From Chitinophagaceae bacterium DXS (lineage in GTDB: Bacteria; Bacteroidota; Bacteroidia; Chitinophagales; Chitinophagaceae), in assembly GCA_030345135.1 (NCBI GenBank), contig CP128386.1, forward strand, positions 5,843,327 through 5,907,326: 64,000 bases of DNA, in the 5' to 3' direction. The notes below the pieces were generated by a model, which did no database searches, was not told where the DNA came from, and saw only the letters and a list, made by a program, of their open reading frames with translations. The position numbers and the translations under genes were made by a program. Of this stretch, positions 10,441-19,061 are shown one piece after another (position 1 is the first letter of the stretch; the number at the start of each line of letters is the position of its first letter).

Positions 10441-10663
10441 TTGGAGTTCTCGCGCTTGTTTTACCGCTGTAATCGATTATGTCTCTACCTTTGACCTGGG
10501 TTTCGGTAGAGGCCGAAGCTTGCTGTTTCATAGTTAATGATTTTTTTCAGCAAAGTTCTTCCTTGCAGCCATTTATTTGGACTGCTGCCCGCCGAAACCT
10601 TTTACATATAGACTCTGTGCAACTCAGTGTCTTCTCCGTGCCCCTCCGTGTAACTGTCTTTTT
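10441..10663. other. Intergenic sequence ending in CTCTGTG-type repeat
   Basis: No gene seen. The last 60 nt (about 10608-10660) carry the degenerate CTCTGTG / TCTCCGTG / CTCCGTG theme that recurs at 26.86-27.22 kb and 30.59-30.63 kb. Confidence 0.5.
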
Positions 10664-12157
10664 TTATTTCTTCAATTTCGCTTTCATCAAATCTGTAAAC
10701 TGCTCAAGCGAAAGCTTCTTTGCAATGATTCGTTTTTGGTCATCCAGCAGGTACATAGTTGGTGTTTGAAACACATCATACAATTGCCTGAAGCCTGCTT
10801 TGTTGGAGGCTACTTCCTGCTGACGTTGCTTTGGTGGTTGATACACATGAACCCATCCATTTAAATTATGCTCACGAATGAAAACTTTCCAATCCTGGAT
10901 TGCTTTATCAAGATCCTTCCCATCCTTTAATAACTGTTCATCCGTATTTACAGCGTAAACCTTAACTCCCATAGCTTTCCATGAGGCTTCGTAAGCTGAG
11001 TCAACTTTCGGAACCTGCTCTTTGCAGTGTCCGCAATGAGGATCCCAAAAAACTAAAAAGGTAAAAGGAGCTTTGACCCCATATAACGGAGATGCCTTGC
11101 CGGAAGTATCTGTAAGATCAAGTTGCGCCCCCTGTTCTCCAATCTGGTTGGCCATTAAACTATATGCACGGTTAAAAATGTATTCTTTCTGTTTTGCATT
11201 CAGCCAGGTAGTATCACCCTTGGAAAAGTAATTATTGAAAAGAAAAACAAACACCTTATCCTGTCCCATTATCTCCGGATTAATATACTTATCAGTAAAT
11301 TTTCCCAGCAGGTATTTAAACATGTCTTTTGATTCCCTCGCATAAAGCAACATGTAATTTACTTCAGCGATAACCGAATCCGGTTCAGGAGACACATAAT
11401 ATTTATAGTATTCGTCAACCTTAGGATCAAAGAATGGCGTACGTAACAACCGATCGTCATTGAATGGAACATCATCCCAATAATGTTCTTTCATGTATCG
11501 TGCAGGATACAAAGAGTCGATGCTGCCATTCGATAATTTGGGCGCGGCAGGAACTTCTGGCCTTTTCATAGAATTGAAGAACAAAGTAAGCATTGCATCC
11601 GGATGTTCTTTTGCGATTTGATCACGGTAATCATTCAACTCTTTATTTCCTTTTGTAAGTTCATCCTGTATCCTTGTTGAATCTTGTTTGGTTTTTGCAT
11701 CTTTCAGTTCCTTTTGCAGTTGCTGAAGGTGAGGTACTTTGGTAGCAAGATGTTGCGTATATTCCTGAAAGAGTGAATTTTCATCAGAGCCGGTTATTAC
11801 TACTGCATCTTGCCTGGTTGTATCGGCCTTGATTGAAAATTGTTGTTTGTTGTCCATCAGAAAGTCGAACAGCAACGTGTGGGAAGGAGATACCATAAAG
11901 TAAATGCCACCCGGTAATTTTTCTTTTCCTTTAAAAGTGCCGGAACCATTTTCATTTACGAAAACAGAATCTACCAGGTTCTTATATTTTCCATAATAGC
12001 AGCCCATATACAGCCAGCATTTTTTAAAAGGAGCAACTGTAACATTGATGTTATAGCCTGACGTTGCTGTGGCCGCGTTAGCTGCCGGCTTTGTAGTTTT
12101 TTGCGCCGGCAGTTGTAAAATTGGTATACATAGGATGATGAACAGTAAATGCTTCAT
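10664..12157 (-). CDS. TlpA-like thioredoxin-fold protein with DUF4369/DUF5106-type N-terminus
   Basis: A 497-aa exported protein: signal peptide MKHLLFIILCIPILQLPAQ, a beta-sandwich N-terminal part (GYNINVTVAPFKKCWLYMG) typical of DUF4369, a helical DUF5106-like middle (about residues 130-330), and a C-terminal thioredoxin fold with the redox motif in FLVFWDPHCGHCKEQVP (CGHC) and the cis-proline loop VFQTPTMYLLDD. Such proteins are periplasmic thiol-disulfide reductases in Bacteroidota. Substrate not evident. It stands alone, divergent from the propeller regulator across a 330-nt gap. Confidence 0.9.
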   Translation of the reverse strand: MKHLLFIILCIPILQLPAQKTTKPAANAATATSGYNINVTVAPFKKCWLYMGCYYGKYKNLVDSVFVNENGSGTFKGKEKLPGGIYFMVSPSHTLLFDFLMDNKQQFSIKADTTRQDAVVITGSDENSLFQEYTQHLATKVPHLQQLQKELKDAKTKQDSTRIQDELTKGNKELNDYRDQIAKEHPDAMLTLFFNSMKRPEVPAAPKLSNGSIDSLYPARYMKEHYWDDVPFNDDRLLRTPFFDPKVDEYYKYYVSPEPDSVIAEVNYMLLYARESKDMFKYLLGKFTDKYINPEIMGQDKVFVFLFNNYFSKGDTTWLNAKQKEYIFNRAYSLMANQIGEQGAQLDLTDTSGKASPLYGVKAPFTFLVFWDPHCGHCKEQVPKVDSAYEASWKAMGVKVYAVNTDEQLLKDGKDLDKAIQDWKVFIREHNLNGWVHVYQPPKQRQQEVASNKAGFRQLYDVFQTPTMYLLDDQKRIIAKKLSLEQFTDLMKAKLKK

Positions 12158-12487
12158 TAAATAGTTTTTATTAAGAGCAATGTGTAAAGTGTAAAAATAT
12201 TCAAAAACACCATCAGAAAATTTCGTCTGCTAAAATCCGCATTAATAACAATTTTGTTTAATTACTAATGATGAATGTTGCGAAGATCATTATAATTGGA
12301 TTAAATTAATGGCCTTCCCCATATAAAACATATTGTAAAACTTAACTTGGCCACTTGTCAAATTGCTAACCGCGAAAGATTTTATCCGAAACTATTATAA
12401 AAACAAGTTGAGCCGTAACCTCATTGGTAATTCCTTAAAAACATAATTGATAAGCTGATTCCGTGTAAAAATTAACGCATAGCTATT
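12158..12487. other. Divergent intergenic region, no gene
   Basis: 330 nt of AT-rich sequence between divergent starts; presumably both promoters. I see no ORF, strong hairpin or repeat in it. Confidence 0.6.
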
Positions 12488-15358
12488 ATGCTTTCTAATA
12501 AGTTGTTCGCAGGCCTCATTATCCCGCTTCTGGTATTTTCCTTTAAAAATAGTTCAGGTCAGAAATGCAATCGGTTACCGGGAATTCCTAATGTCATAAA
12601 TTTTTCAAAAGATGTATATGGAGGGAACAGCCAAAACTGGAGCGCAACACAAACTGCTTCTGGTATAATGGCATTCGGAAATGCAATAGGCGCCTTGTGC
12701 TTTGATGGTTCGCGGTGGGAGGTTCGTCCGTCTCCTTCTAATTCACTGGTAAGATCAGTGGCGGCATCATCCGACGGCAGGTTATATGTGGGAGGTTACA
12801 GGCAGATTGGCTACTGGTCCGGGCCGGCCTATAACCATTATACGAATCTTGATAGTTTATTTTTCAAAGATCCTTCCTGTAAGGAGGAGATATGGAAGAT
12901 CATTCCAACCAGTGAATTTGTGTTGTTCCAATCCTTCTCGCGATTGTTTCTTTTATATAACGACGGAACTGCTGCGCAGATCGTACCACCTCATCCTTTC
13001 ATTTTTGTGCATCAGGTCAATGACCGGTTGTTTCTTCCCATTGAAGGAGATCGCATGTACGAAATAAAAAACCGCAGGTTAGTGGAAGTGCCGGGCTCAG
13101 AAGCGCTGAAGAAGCTTACAATCCGGGTAATGCTGCCCTTTAACGGTAATAGTATATTGTTGGGCACAGATAAAAATGGACTTTGGCTGTTTAGTGAACA
13201 AGGTGAACTTCAAAAGATCAATACAAGCGCTTCAACCTGGTTAGCGTCAAACAGTCTTAGTTGCGGCATGCGGCTTAATACAGGTGATTATTTGTTTGCG
13301 ACCACCAATAATGGTGTTTTAATCGCAGACAATGATCTGCAAGTGGTGCAGCACGTAAATAAATCAAATGGCCTGCAGTGCAACACTATACTTAATGCCA
13401 CTCAGGATTGCTACAAGAATGTGTGGCTGGTGCAGGAAAAAGGGATCGATCTGTTGGTAATGAATGCTCCCTTGCGTTATGTACGTGATCCCGAGGATAT
13501 GTTAGGTACTGTTTTACACGCAACAACCTGGAACGGCAAGCTTTACCTGGCAACAAATCACGGACTTTTTTCCCAGAAACTATCCGGTAATCTCAACAGC
13601 GGTTCGCAATTTGAAAAAGTAAAAAATTCTGATGGACTGGCCTGGCATGTCTCCGTATGGGACGATCAGCTGATTATTGGCCATGAAAAGGGGACATATA
13701 CGCTGGAAAACGATCAATTAAGAAAGCTGGACGATTCGCCGGGAGGATGGGATATTGTACGACCGAAAATAAATACTGACTATTTATTGCAAGGGAACTA
13801 TAATGGCCTGGTCCTGTTGAAAAAAAACAACAATGGTAAATGGACATTCTTCCGGAAAATAAAAGAGGCTGAGGGGCTGCCGTTGAGAAACCTGGTACAG
13901 GATAAGATGGGCAGGATCTGGCTAAAACATGCAAAAGAAGGAATTTATTGTTTGCGGCTCGACACCGCGATGAATGTTAAAGACTTTAAGTTGATAAATG
14001 AAACGCAGGGCGTCATTGGCAACGAGAAACCTGGCCTGGTGCAATACAACGGCGACATCTTTTTGACTACTCCGGATGGAATGAAGAAATGGGATGACCG
14101 TGCAGCCCGTTTTATAAAAGACACATCGTTAAAGCAGATCCTGGGCGCGTACTGGCGTGCGCCAAAAATGATAGCAGGCGATAACGGAGACTTGTGGGCC
14201 ATAAATAAGCGCAACGACATATGTTTTTTTGTGGCTGATAAAAACCATGTGCTATCCTATCCTTACGTGGTCAATCCCAAGAATTTTTCACTTAACTATG
14301 ATTTTGAACAGATAGTGCCTACTTCTGAAAATTACTATGTGCTTTGCGGGGAGGAGGGCATTGCTACGTTCTCTAACATGAGTTATGCCGGATCGTTGAA
14401 CACCGTTAAGCCATTTTTTTTGCAGTTGTTGATTCATAAAAAGGGCGGTTGGCAGGAATTAGACATTGAAAATGATCAAAAAATAGTTATTCCTTATGGT
14501 GTATCGCAATTTAGATTAAAGTATGCGATGCCGGTTTTTGACAGAGACACTCGTTTCAGGTATAAGATTCAAGACGGAGGATCGGCCCAGCCGTGGTCGG
14601 AGTGGACCGCATTATCAGAAAAAGAGTTTATCAACATGCGGCCGGGTGATTATGTCTTTCTCCTTGAAACGAATGTTAATTCAAAGTCAGCCATGGTCAC
14701 TTTTACCATTCTACCGCCATGGTATTGGTCCATTTATGCGCAGATCTTCTACCTGGCCTTTCTCTTTACGGGCGCATTATTAACCGTAAAATGGGCACAG
14801 AACAAAATGCGCCGTCAAAAGGAGAAAATTCAGAGAAAAATGAACGAGGAGCTGGCAACGCAAAAAGAACAATTTGAACGGGCGCAGGAACGCGTAAAAA
14901 AAGCGCAGCTGGAACGGGATCTTGAATTAAAAGAAAAAGAACTTGCCAACTCTGCAATTGGTCTTGTAAAAAAGAACGAATTTCTGGAAAAGCTTCGAAA
15001 TGACCTTGCGCAGGTTAAAGAGAGCAACCGGCAAATGGAGGCTGATGCGCAGCTGAACAAAATAATCAGGCAGATCAACAAAAATATTCAGACAGAAAAA
15101 GAGGATTGGGAATTGTTTGAATCACGTTTTAACGCAATTCATGATGGTTTTTACCAGGGCCTGTTGAATTCATATCCCGGTCTTACTCCGCAGGATCTCA
15201 AATTGGCAGCCTGCCTTAAAATGAATCTTACGTCGAAAGAAATTGCTCCGATTTTTAATATTTCCGTAAAGGGAGTGGAGTTAAAAAGATATCGTTTAAG
15301 GCGCAAATTGAATTTGTCTGCCGAACAAAATCTAACAGAGTTCTTTTTAAGACTCTAA
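12488..15358 (+). CDS. Beta-propeller sensor with C-terminal LuxR-type HTH (one-protein signal transducer)
   Basis: A 956-aa membrane regulator. After a signal sequence (MLSNKLFAGLIIPLLVFS) come repeated propeller blades in which phrases like DGRLYVGGYRQIGYW, ILLGTDKNGLWLFSEQG, MGRIWLKHAKEGIYCL and GDLWAINKRNDICFF recur (residues about 30-640). A Y_Y_Y-type domain follows (FRLKYAMPVFDRDTRFRYKI), then a membrane helix near residues 745-765 and a long coiled coil (KMNEELATQKEQFERAQERV). The end, GLTPQDLKLAACLKMNLTSK plus EIAPIFNISVKGVELKRYR, is a LuxR-like HTH. It lacks the histidine kinase part of hybrid two-component systems. It probably controls the two lipoprotein genes downstream. Confidence 0.88.
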   Translation: MLSNKLFAGLIIPLLVFSFKNSSGQKCNRLPGIPNVINFSKDVYGGNSQNWSATQTASGIMAFGNAIGALCFDGSRWEVRPSPSNSLVRSVAASSDGRLYVGGYRQIGYWSGPAYNHYTNLDSLFFKDPSCKEEIWKIIPTSEFVLFQSFSRLFLLYNDGTAAQIVPPHPFIFVHQVNDRLFLPIEGDRMYEIKNRRLVEVPGSEALKKLTIRVMLPFNGNSILLGTDKNGLWLFSEQGELQKINTSASTWLASNSLSCGMRLNTGDYLFATTNNGVLIADNDLQVVQHVNKSNGLQCNTILNATQDCYKNVWLVQEKGIDLLVMNAPLRYVRDPEDMLGTVLHATTWNGKLYLATNHGLFSQKLSGNLNSGSQFEKVKNSDGLAWHVSVWDDQLIIGHEKGTYTLENDQLRKLDDSPGGWDIVRPKINTDYLLQGNYNGLVLLKKNNNGKWTFFRKIKEAEGLPLRNLVQDKMGRIWLKHAKEGIYCLRLDTAMNVKDFKLINETQGVIGNEKPGLVQYNGDIFLTTPDGMKKWDDRAARFIKDTSLKQILGAYWRAPKMIAGDNGDLWAINKRNDICFFVADKNHVLSYPYVVNPKNFSLNYDFEQIVPTSENYYVLCGEEGIATFSNMSYAGSLNTVKPFFLQLLIHKKGGWQELDIENDQKIVIPYGVSQFRLKYAMPVFDRDTRFRYKIQDGGSAQPWSEWTALSEKEFINMRPGDYVFLLETNVNSKSAMVTFTILPPWYWSIYAQIFYLAFLFTGALLTVKWAQNKMRRQKEKIQRKMNEELATQKEQFERAQERVKKAQLERDLELKEKELANSAIGLVKKNEFLEKLRNDLAQVKESNRQMEADAQLNKIIRQINKNIQTEKEDWELFESRFNAIHDGFYQGLLNSYPGLTPQDLKLAACLKMNLTSKEIAPIFNISVKGVELKRYRLRRKLNLSAEQNLTEFFLRL

Positions 15359-15659
15359 AAAACAGGTTAGCTGGTGTGAGATATCTTTTCAAACAAAGAA
15401 AGTTTACTATTGTATAATTAATTGTTCTACAAATAAATAAACATCTAAATCGATTTTTATGATGTGATAGTGAAGGGGTGTTTGGACGTTTTTTTACAAA
15501 AGTTGATGTGGTATTGTAGATGGCTAAAATTGGGAAACGTAGTTGTTACGAAATAGTTTTAGGTCATCCAATTGGAATCGATTCAAGCCGGACAGAAGTT
15601 GTTCCCGGGTCAGTAACTGGAAGTCTTGGCAACATCTTTTTTATCAACAAACTTGCGTA
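15359..15659 (+). other. Regulatory gap before the lipoprotein pair
   Basis: 301 nt without a convincing gene; a frame running in from 15543 merely extends the next gene without a signal peptide. It contains AAGGGGTGTTTGGACG followed by a T7 run near 15473-15497, a plausible promoter or binding region, but I cannot identify a defined site. Confidence 0.4.
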
Positions 15660-17315
15660 ATGAAAAAAACATCTCTTCAAATTTTGGCAGCAATATGCCT
15701 GCTCCTCTTTTCCGGAGTCGTCATAACATCCTGCTCAAAGCAACTTTCAACGGGAAATGACAAACAGCTGGGTGCCAGACTTTCGCCAGCAACCGCGCTG
15801 GCTGGTCCTTCAAAAAAAGTGCTCATATTGGGCATAGATGGTTGCCGGCAGGACGTAATGATGGCCTCTAACACGCCTAACATCAAAAGTTTGCTAACTA
15901 ACGCGGTGTACAGCCTGGATGCACTAACACTTGCTCCGACATGGAGCGGGAACGGATGGTCAACCATGTTAACCGGCGTTACTCATTTAAAGCATAGGGT
16001 TACGGACAATAATTTTACAAATCCGGATTTTACAGACTATCCTAACTTTCTAAAAAGGGTTGAAGCATTTGATTCTTCAAAGAGAACTATATCAATCGCC
16101 CATTGGGCTTCCATTAACCAATATATTATAGACGGAATAGATCAGGAAACTACTACAACAACCGATCTGGACGTAAAAAATGCGGCTGTAGCCAGCTTAA
16201 CGAACGATAGCCCGGATGTGCTGTTTATGGCCTTTGATGATGTTGATCATGCCGGCCACACCTACGGTTTTAGTCCATCAACACCGCAATATGTTTCGGC
16301 TATCGAAACTACCGACGGATATATAGGCCAGGTTTTAACTGCCTTGCGCAACCGTCCAAATTATGCCAACGAAGACTGGTTAATCATTTGTTCACCGGAT
16401 CACGGCGCAACTGATGTTGGTCACGGAGGAGAAAGTTATCTTGAGCGTAATATCTTCACAATCTTTAACAACAGGGATTTTCCGGCAAATCAAATTGCGT
16501 CAAAAACATTCGTGTCTGAATCTACTATCAGTGGCAATGTTGTTAATTATAATTCTACAAAAGTTTATGCATCCGTATCTAATTCGAACTACGATTTTGG
16601 ACAGACGCAGGATTTTACAATTGAATGCAGGGTGAAATCGAATGGCTTTAGCGGAGACCCGGCTATCCTGGCCAACAAAGATTGGAATAGCGGTAACAAT
16701 AAGGGGTTTGTGATTGCTGGCATTCCTGGCGGAAGCTGGAAAGTGAATATAGGTGATGGCACAAACAGGGCCGATCTTGGTGGAAACACCATTACGGATG
16801 GCAAATGGCACCATCTTTCGGTTTCATTCACAAGAGGTGGAACGATGAAAGCCTACCAGGATGGTGTTTTGGTTGGACAAACCAGCATCGCCAATGTCGC
16901 GGACATTAATTCTTCCCTCCCCCTCGTCACTGGCCAGGATGGAACAAAAAGCTATTCATACACCTTTAATGGCCAGGTATCTGAAGTGCGGGTGTGGAAG
17001 GCCGCACTTGATTCAACAACAATTGTAAGTAATTGTGGTACTGCGGTTACATCCAGCCATCCCTTTTACAGCAGTTTGACCGGCTATTGGAAAGGTATAA
17101 ATGAAACAACGGGCTATCTGGCCGATTCTGGTCCAAAGCATATCAACATGCCGCTGTCGGGGAAATATACCCGAACGGCTCAAAGTGCAGGACTTACCTG
17201 TTACCGGGGAAATACCGTTCCGATGATGGTGGATATTGCATATTCTGCATTGTCCTGGCTCGGCGTGCCAATTTCACCGGCGTGGACGCTGGATGGCAGG
17301 TCCTGGCTACCATGA
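15660..17315 (+). CDS. Nucleotide pyrophosphatase/phosphodiesterase lipoprotein with inserted LamG-like domain
   Basis: A 551-aa lipoprotein (MKKTSLQILAAICLLLF..., lipobox VITSC, Cys25). The alkaline-phosphatase-superfamily body has metal motifs VLILGIDGCRQDV, the nucleophile region LAPTWSGNGWSTMLTGV, AFDDVDHAGHTYGF and ICSPDHGATDVGHGG. Residues about 280-455 are a concanavalin/LamG-type insert (DFTIECRVKSNGFSGDP, DGKWHHLSVSFTRGGTMKA, FNGQVSEVRVWKAAL), after which the phosphatase fold resumes with VDIAYSALSWLGVPI. Substrate is likely a nucleotide or phosphodiester at the cell surface. ATG 15660 is chosen for the signal peptide. It is followed by the GH144-like gene. Confidence 0.88.
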   Translation: MKKTSLQILAAICLLLFSGVVITSCSKQLSTGNDKQLGARLSPATALAGPSKKVLILGIDGCRQDVMMASNTPNIKSLLTNAVYSLDALTLAPTWSGNGWSTMLTGVTHLKHRVTDNNFTNPDFTDYPNFLKRVEAFDSSKRTISIAHWASINQYIIDGIDQETTTTTDLDVKNAAVASLTNDSPDVLFMAFDDVDHAGHTYGFSPSTPQYVSAIETTDGYIGQVLTALRNRPNYANEDWLIICSPDHGATDVGHGGESYLERNIFTIFNNRDFPANQIASKTFVSESTISGNVVNYNSTKVYASVSNSNYDFGQTQDFTIECRVKSNGFSGDPAILANKDWNSGNNKGFVIAGIPGGSWKVNIGDGTNRADLGGNTITDGKWHHLSVSFTRGGTMKAYQDGVLVGQTSIANVADINSSLPLVTGQDGTKSYSYTFNGQVSEVRVWKAALDSTTIVSNCGTAVTSSHPFYSSLTGYWKGINETTGYLADSGPKHINMPLSGKYTRTAQSAGLTCYRGNTVPMMVDIAYSALSWLGVPISPAWTLDGRSWLP

Positions 17316-17471
17316 TCAATGGGTAGTCAATTTTTCAAAGATCGCTGGCGTTCCCCCGGGAGCATTTGAGTAAGGGTAACAAGGGGGTGCTTGTTTTACT
17401 TCAAAGCAGGCCTGGCGGGAGTCGCCGGATCTTTAAGAATCATTTTCTAACACTCATCAACAAATGACACT

Positions 17472-18803
17472 ATGTTAACCAATAAAATCGCAAAACATTT
17501 CATTGTTATAATTTTTGCATCATTATTTGCGGGCATCACTGGTTGTAAAAAGGACTTGCAACCTGTAACCGCGGAGCAACCAGATAATAAAATCAAACAT
17601 GCAGAAGCCAAGACAGGGATCAGCCTTGCTACGCTTTTCAGGAACAGTTACCAGGTGTATGAATTGCAGCGGAATGCAAAAGGCGTTTATCGTGATTCAA
17701 AATTGTTCAGCGGCACCGACTATCATCCCTGTTCCGTAGCAAATATCGGGATGGGGCTGGTGTCGCTTTGTATTGCAGATAAAATGAGCTGGATTACAAA
17801 TGCCGGGCAATTGGCCAGAACTACACTTCAAACAGTGTTGGGATATGATACTACTTTTCATTTAGCAAAAAATGTAGCGGGGTTTCCGCGTCATTTTGTC
17901 GATATGCAAACAGGGGTACAGGCATGGAACTCGGAATTCAGCACCATTGATGCGGCTATCATGGTTTCGGGCGCCTTGTTTTGTAAAAAATACTTTGCAT
18001 CTGACACAACGATAAGCAGACTCGCAGATACTTTATACAACTCAATCAACTGGTCAAAAGCCATTGCCGATCCGGTAGCCGGAACGATGTACCTTTCATT
18101 GGATAGTATGGGGAACGGACTAAGCACAACAAGTGTTTACAATGAGTACATGCTGGTTGCCAATCTTGCATATAACGCAGAGAACGGTGCCGGAGGTAAC
18201 GCCACAACATTATGGAATAATTTTTTTGTGAATCCTGATAATATGCCAAAATCCAACTATTGGGGATATTCATTACTTACCGATTATCCGGGTTCATTTC
18301 TTTCAGATTTTATTCCGCAATTCTGTTATTATCTCTGTCATCCATACAACACCGGTACCAGGTATCTTACGTACATGAACAATTCCATGCTGGCTGATAA
18401 AAAATGGTGGACATTCACGAGTGGTTTAGGGGCCTACGAATGGGGACTTGGCGCTGGTAGTGCTCCTTCAGGATATCATGCTGATGGTGAAGATAATAAT
18501 CCTGACAAAGTAGTATCCCCACACATTATCGCAGGATTTATGCCGGTAAATTCGGCATCTCAAAATGATCTGCTTAGTCTTTACAATGCAAACAAGGGCG
18601 TTTATACATTACCGGGTTCAACAAATAAAATATTATGGAGATATAGCGTTACCTCGCCTTCATGGACAGCGAATGAAGTTCAGGGCGTGGATTTTTCAAG
18701 CATGTTGTTCGGTTTGGCATCGCTTCCTGCGCATTGCGGAACTGCATTTTTTACAAATAATAATGATTATATATTCCCCCGGTATTCGTTTCTGCCAAGG
18801 TGA
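17472..18803 (+). CDS. GH144-like glycoamylase-family lipoprotein
   Basis: A 443-aa lipoprotein (lipobox GITGC, Cys25). The phrases VDMQTGVQAWNSEFSTIDAA and MVSGALFCKKYF match the conserved stretch of the glycoamylase-like/GH144 family, known for endo-beta-1,2-glucanases with an (alpha/alpha)6 barrel. WGLGAGSAPSGYHADGEDNN and SPHIIAGFMP also fit that family's C-terminal half. It lies 156 nt after the pyrophosphatase gene and ends at a hairpin terminator, so both are likely one unit under the upstream propeller regulator. Beta-1,2-glucan as substrate is inference; some conserved family positions could not be checked. Confidence 0.75.
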   Translation: MLTNKIAKHFIVIIFASLFAGITGCKKDLQPVTAEQPDNKIKHAEAKTGISLATLFRNSYQVYELQRNAKGVYRDSKLFSGTDYHPCSVANIGMGLVSLCIADKMSWITNAGQLARTTLQTVLGYDTTFHLAKNVAGFPRHFVDMQTGVQAWNSEFSTIDAAIMVSGALFCKKYFASDTTISRLADTLYNSINWSKAIADPVAGTMYLSLDSMGNGLSTTSVYNEYMLVANLAYNAENGAGGNATTLWNNFFVNPDNMPKSNYWGYSLLTDYPGSFLSDFIPQFCYYLCHPYNTGTRYLTYMNNSMLADKKWWTFTSGLGAYEWGLGAGSAPSGYHADGEDNNPDKVVSPHIIAGFMPVNSASQNDLLSLYNANKGVYTLPGSTNKILWRYSVTSPSWTANEVQGVDFSSMLFGLASLPAHCGTAFFTNNNDYIFPRYSFLPR

Positions 18804-18811
18804 ATAAAGGG

Positions 18812-18836
18812 TGCTGCCCTTCGGGGCAGCATTTCT
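18812..18836 (+). terminator. Terminator with UUCG loop
   Basis: TGCTGCCC (18812-18819), TTCG tetraloop, GGGCAGCA (18824-18831), then a short T-containing tail. It is 9 nt after the GH144-like gene. Confidence 0.75.
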
Positions 18837-18963
18837 AAAATGCATTATACCTCTATTATGTTTGCAACAAAGCTAGTGGAGGCGTCCAATATCAAATTAG
18901 TTTAAAGTAGGTCAGTTTTTATCCATCCATAGATGTTCAGCTAAAATCCAATGTCCAGGCAGT

Positions 18964-19005
18964 AAAAAGCCGCAGTGTTTACAACAATTGTTGTAAACCT
19001 GCGGC
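18964..19005 (-). terminator. Terminator of the SusCD unit
   Basis: GCCGCAG-T-GTTTACAACAA (18969-18987) folds on TTGTTGTAAACCTGCGGC (18988-19005), near-perfect apart from one bulged base. On the minus strand it is followed by TTTTTACT, as expected for ending the SusD transcript. Confidence 0.85.
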
Positions 19006-19061
19006 AACTGCTATTTATAAACGAGTGGGTAGCCTAAAATATGCTCAGGCTGGAGACACCA

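Noticed and set aside
10460-10864. Plus-strand frames of about 95 codons near the TlpA-like gene end
   Set aside because: They mostly lie antisense to the minus-strand thioredoxin gene and over intergenic repeats, with no family signature.
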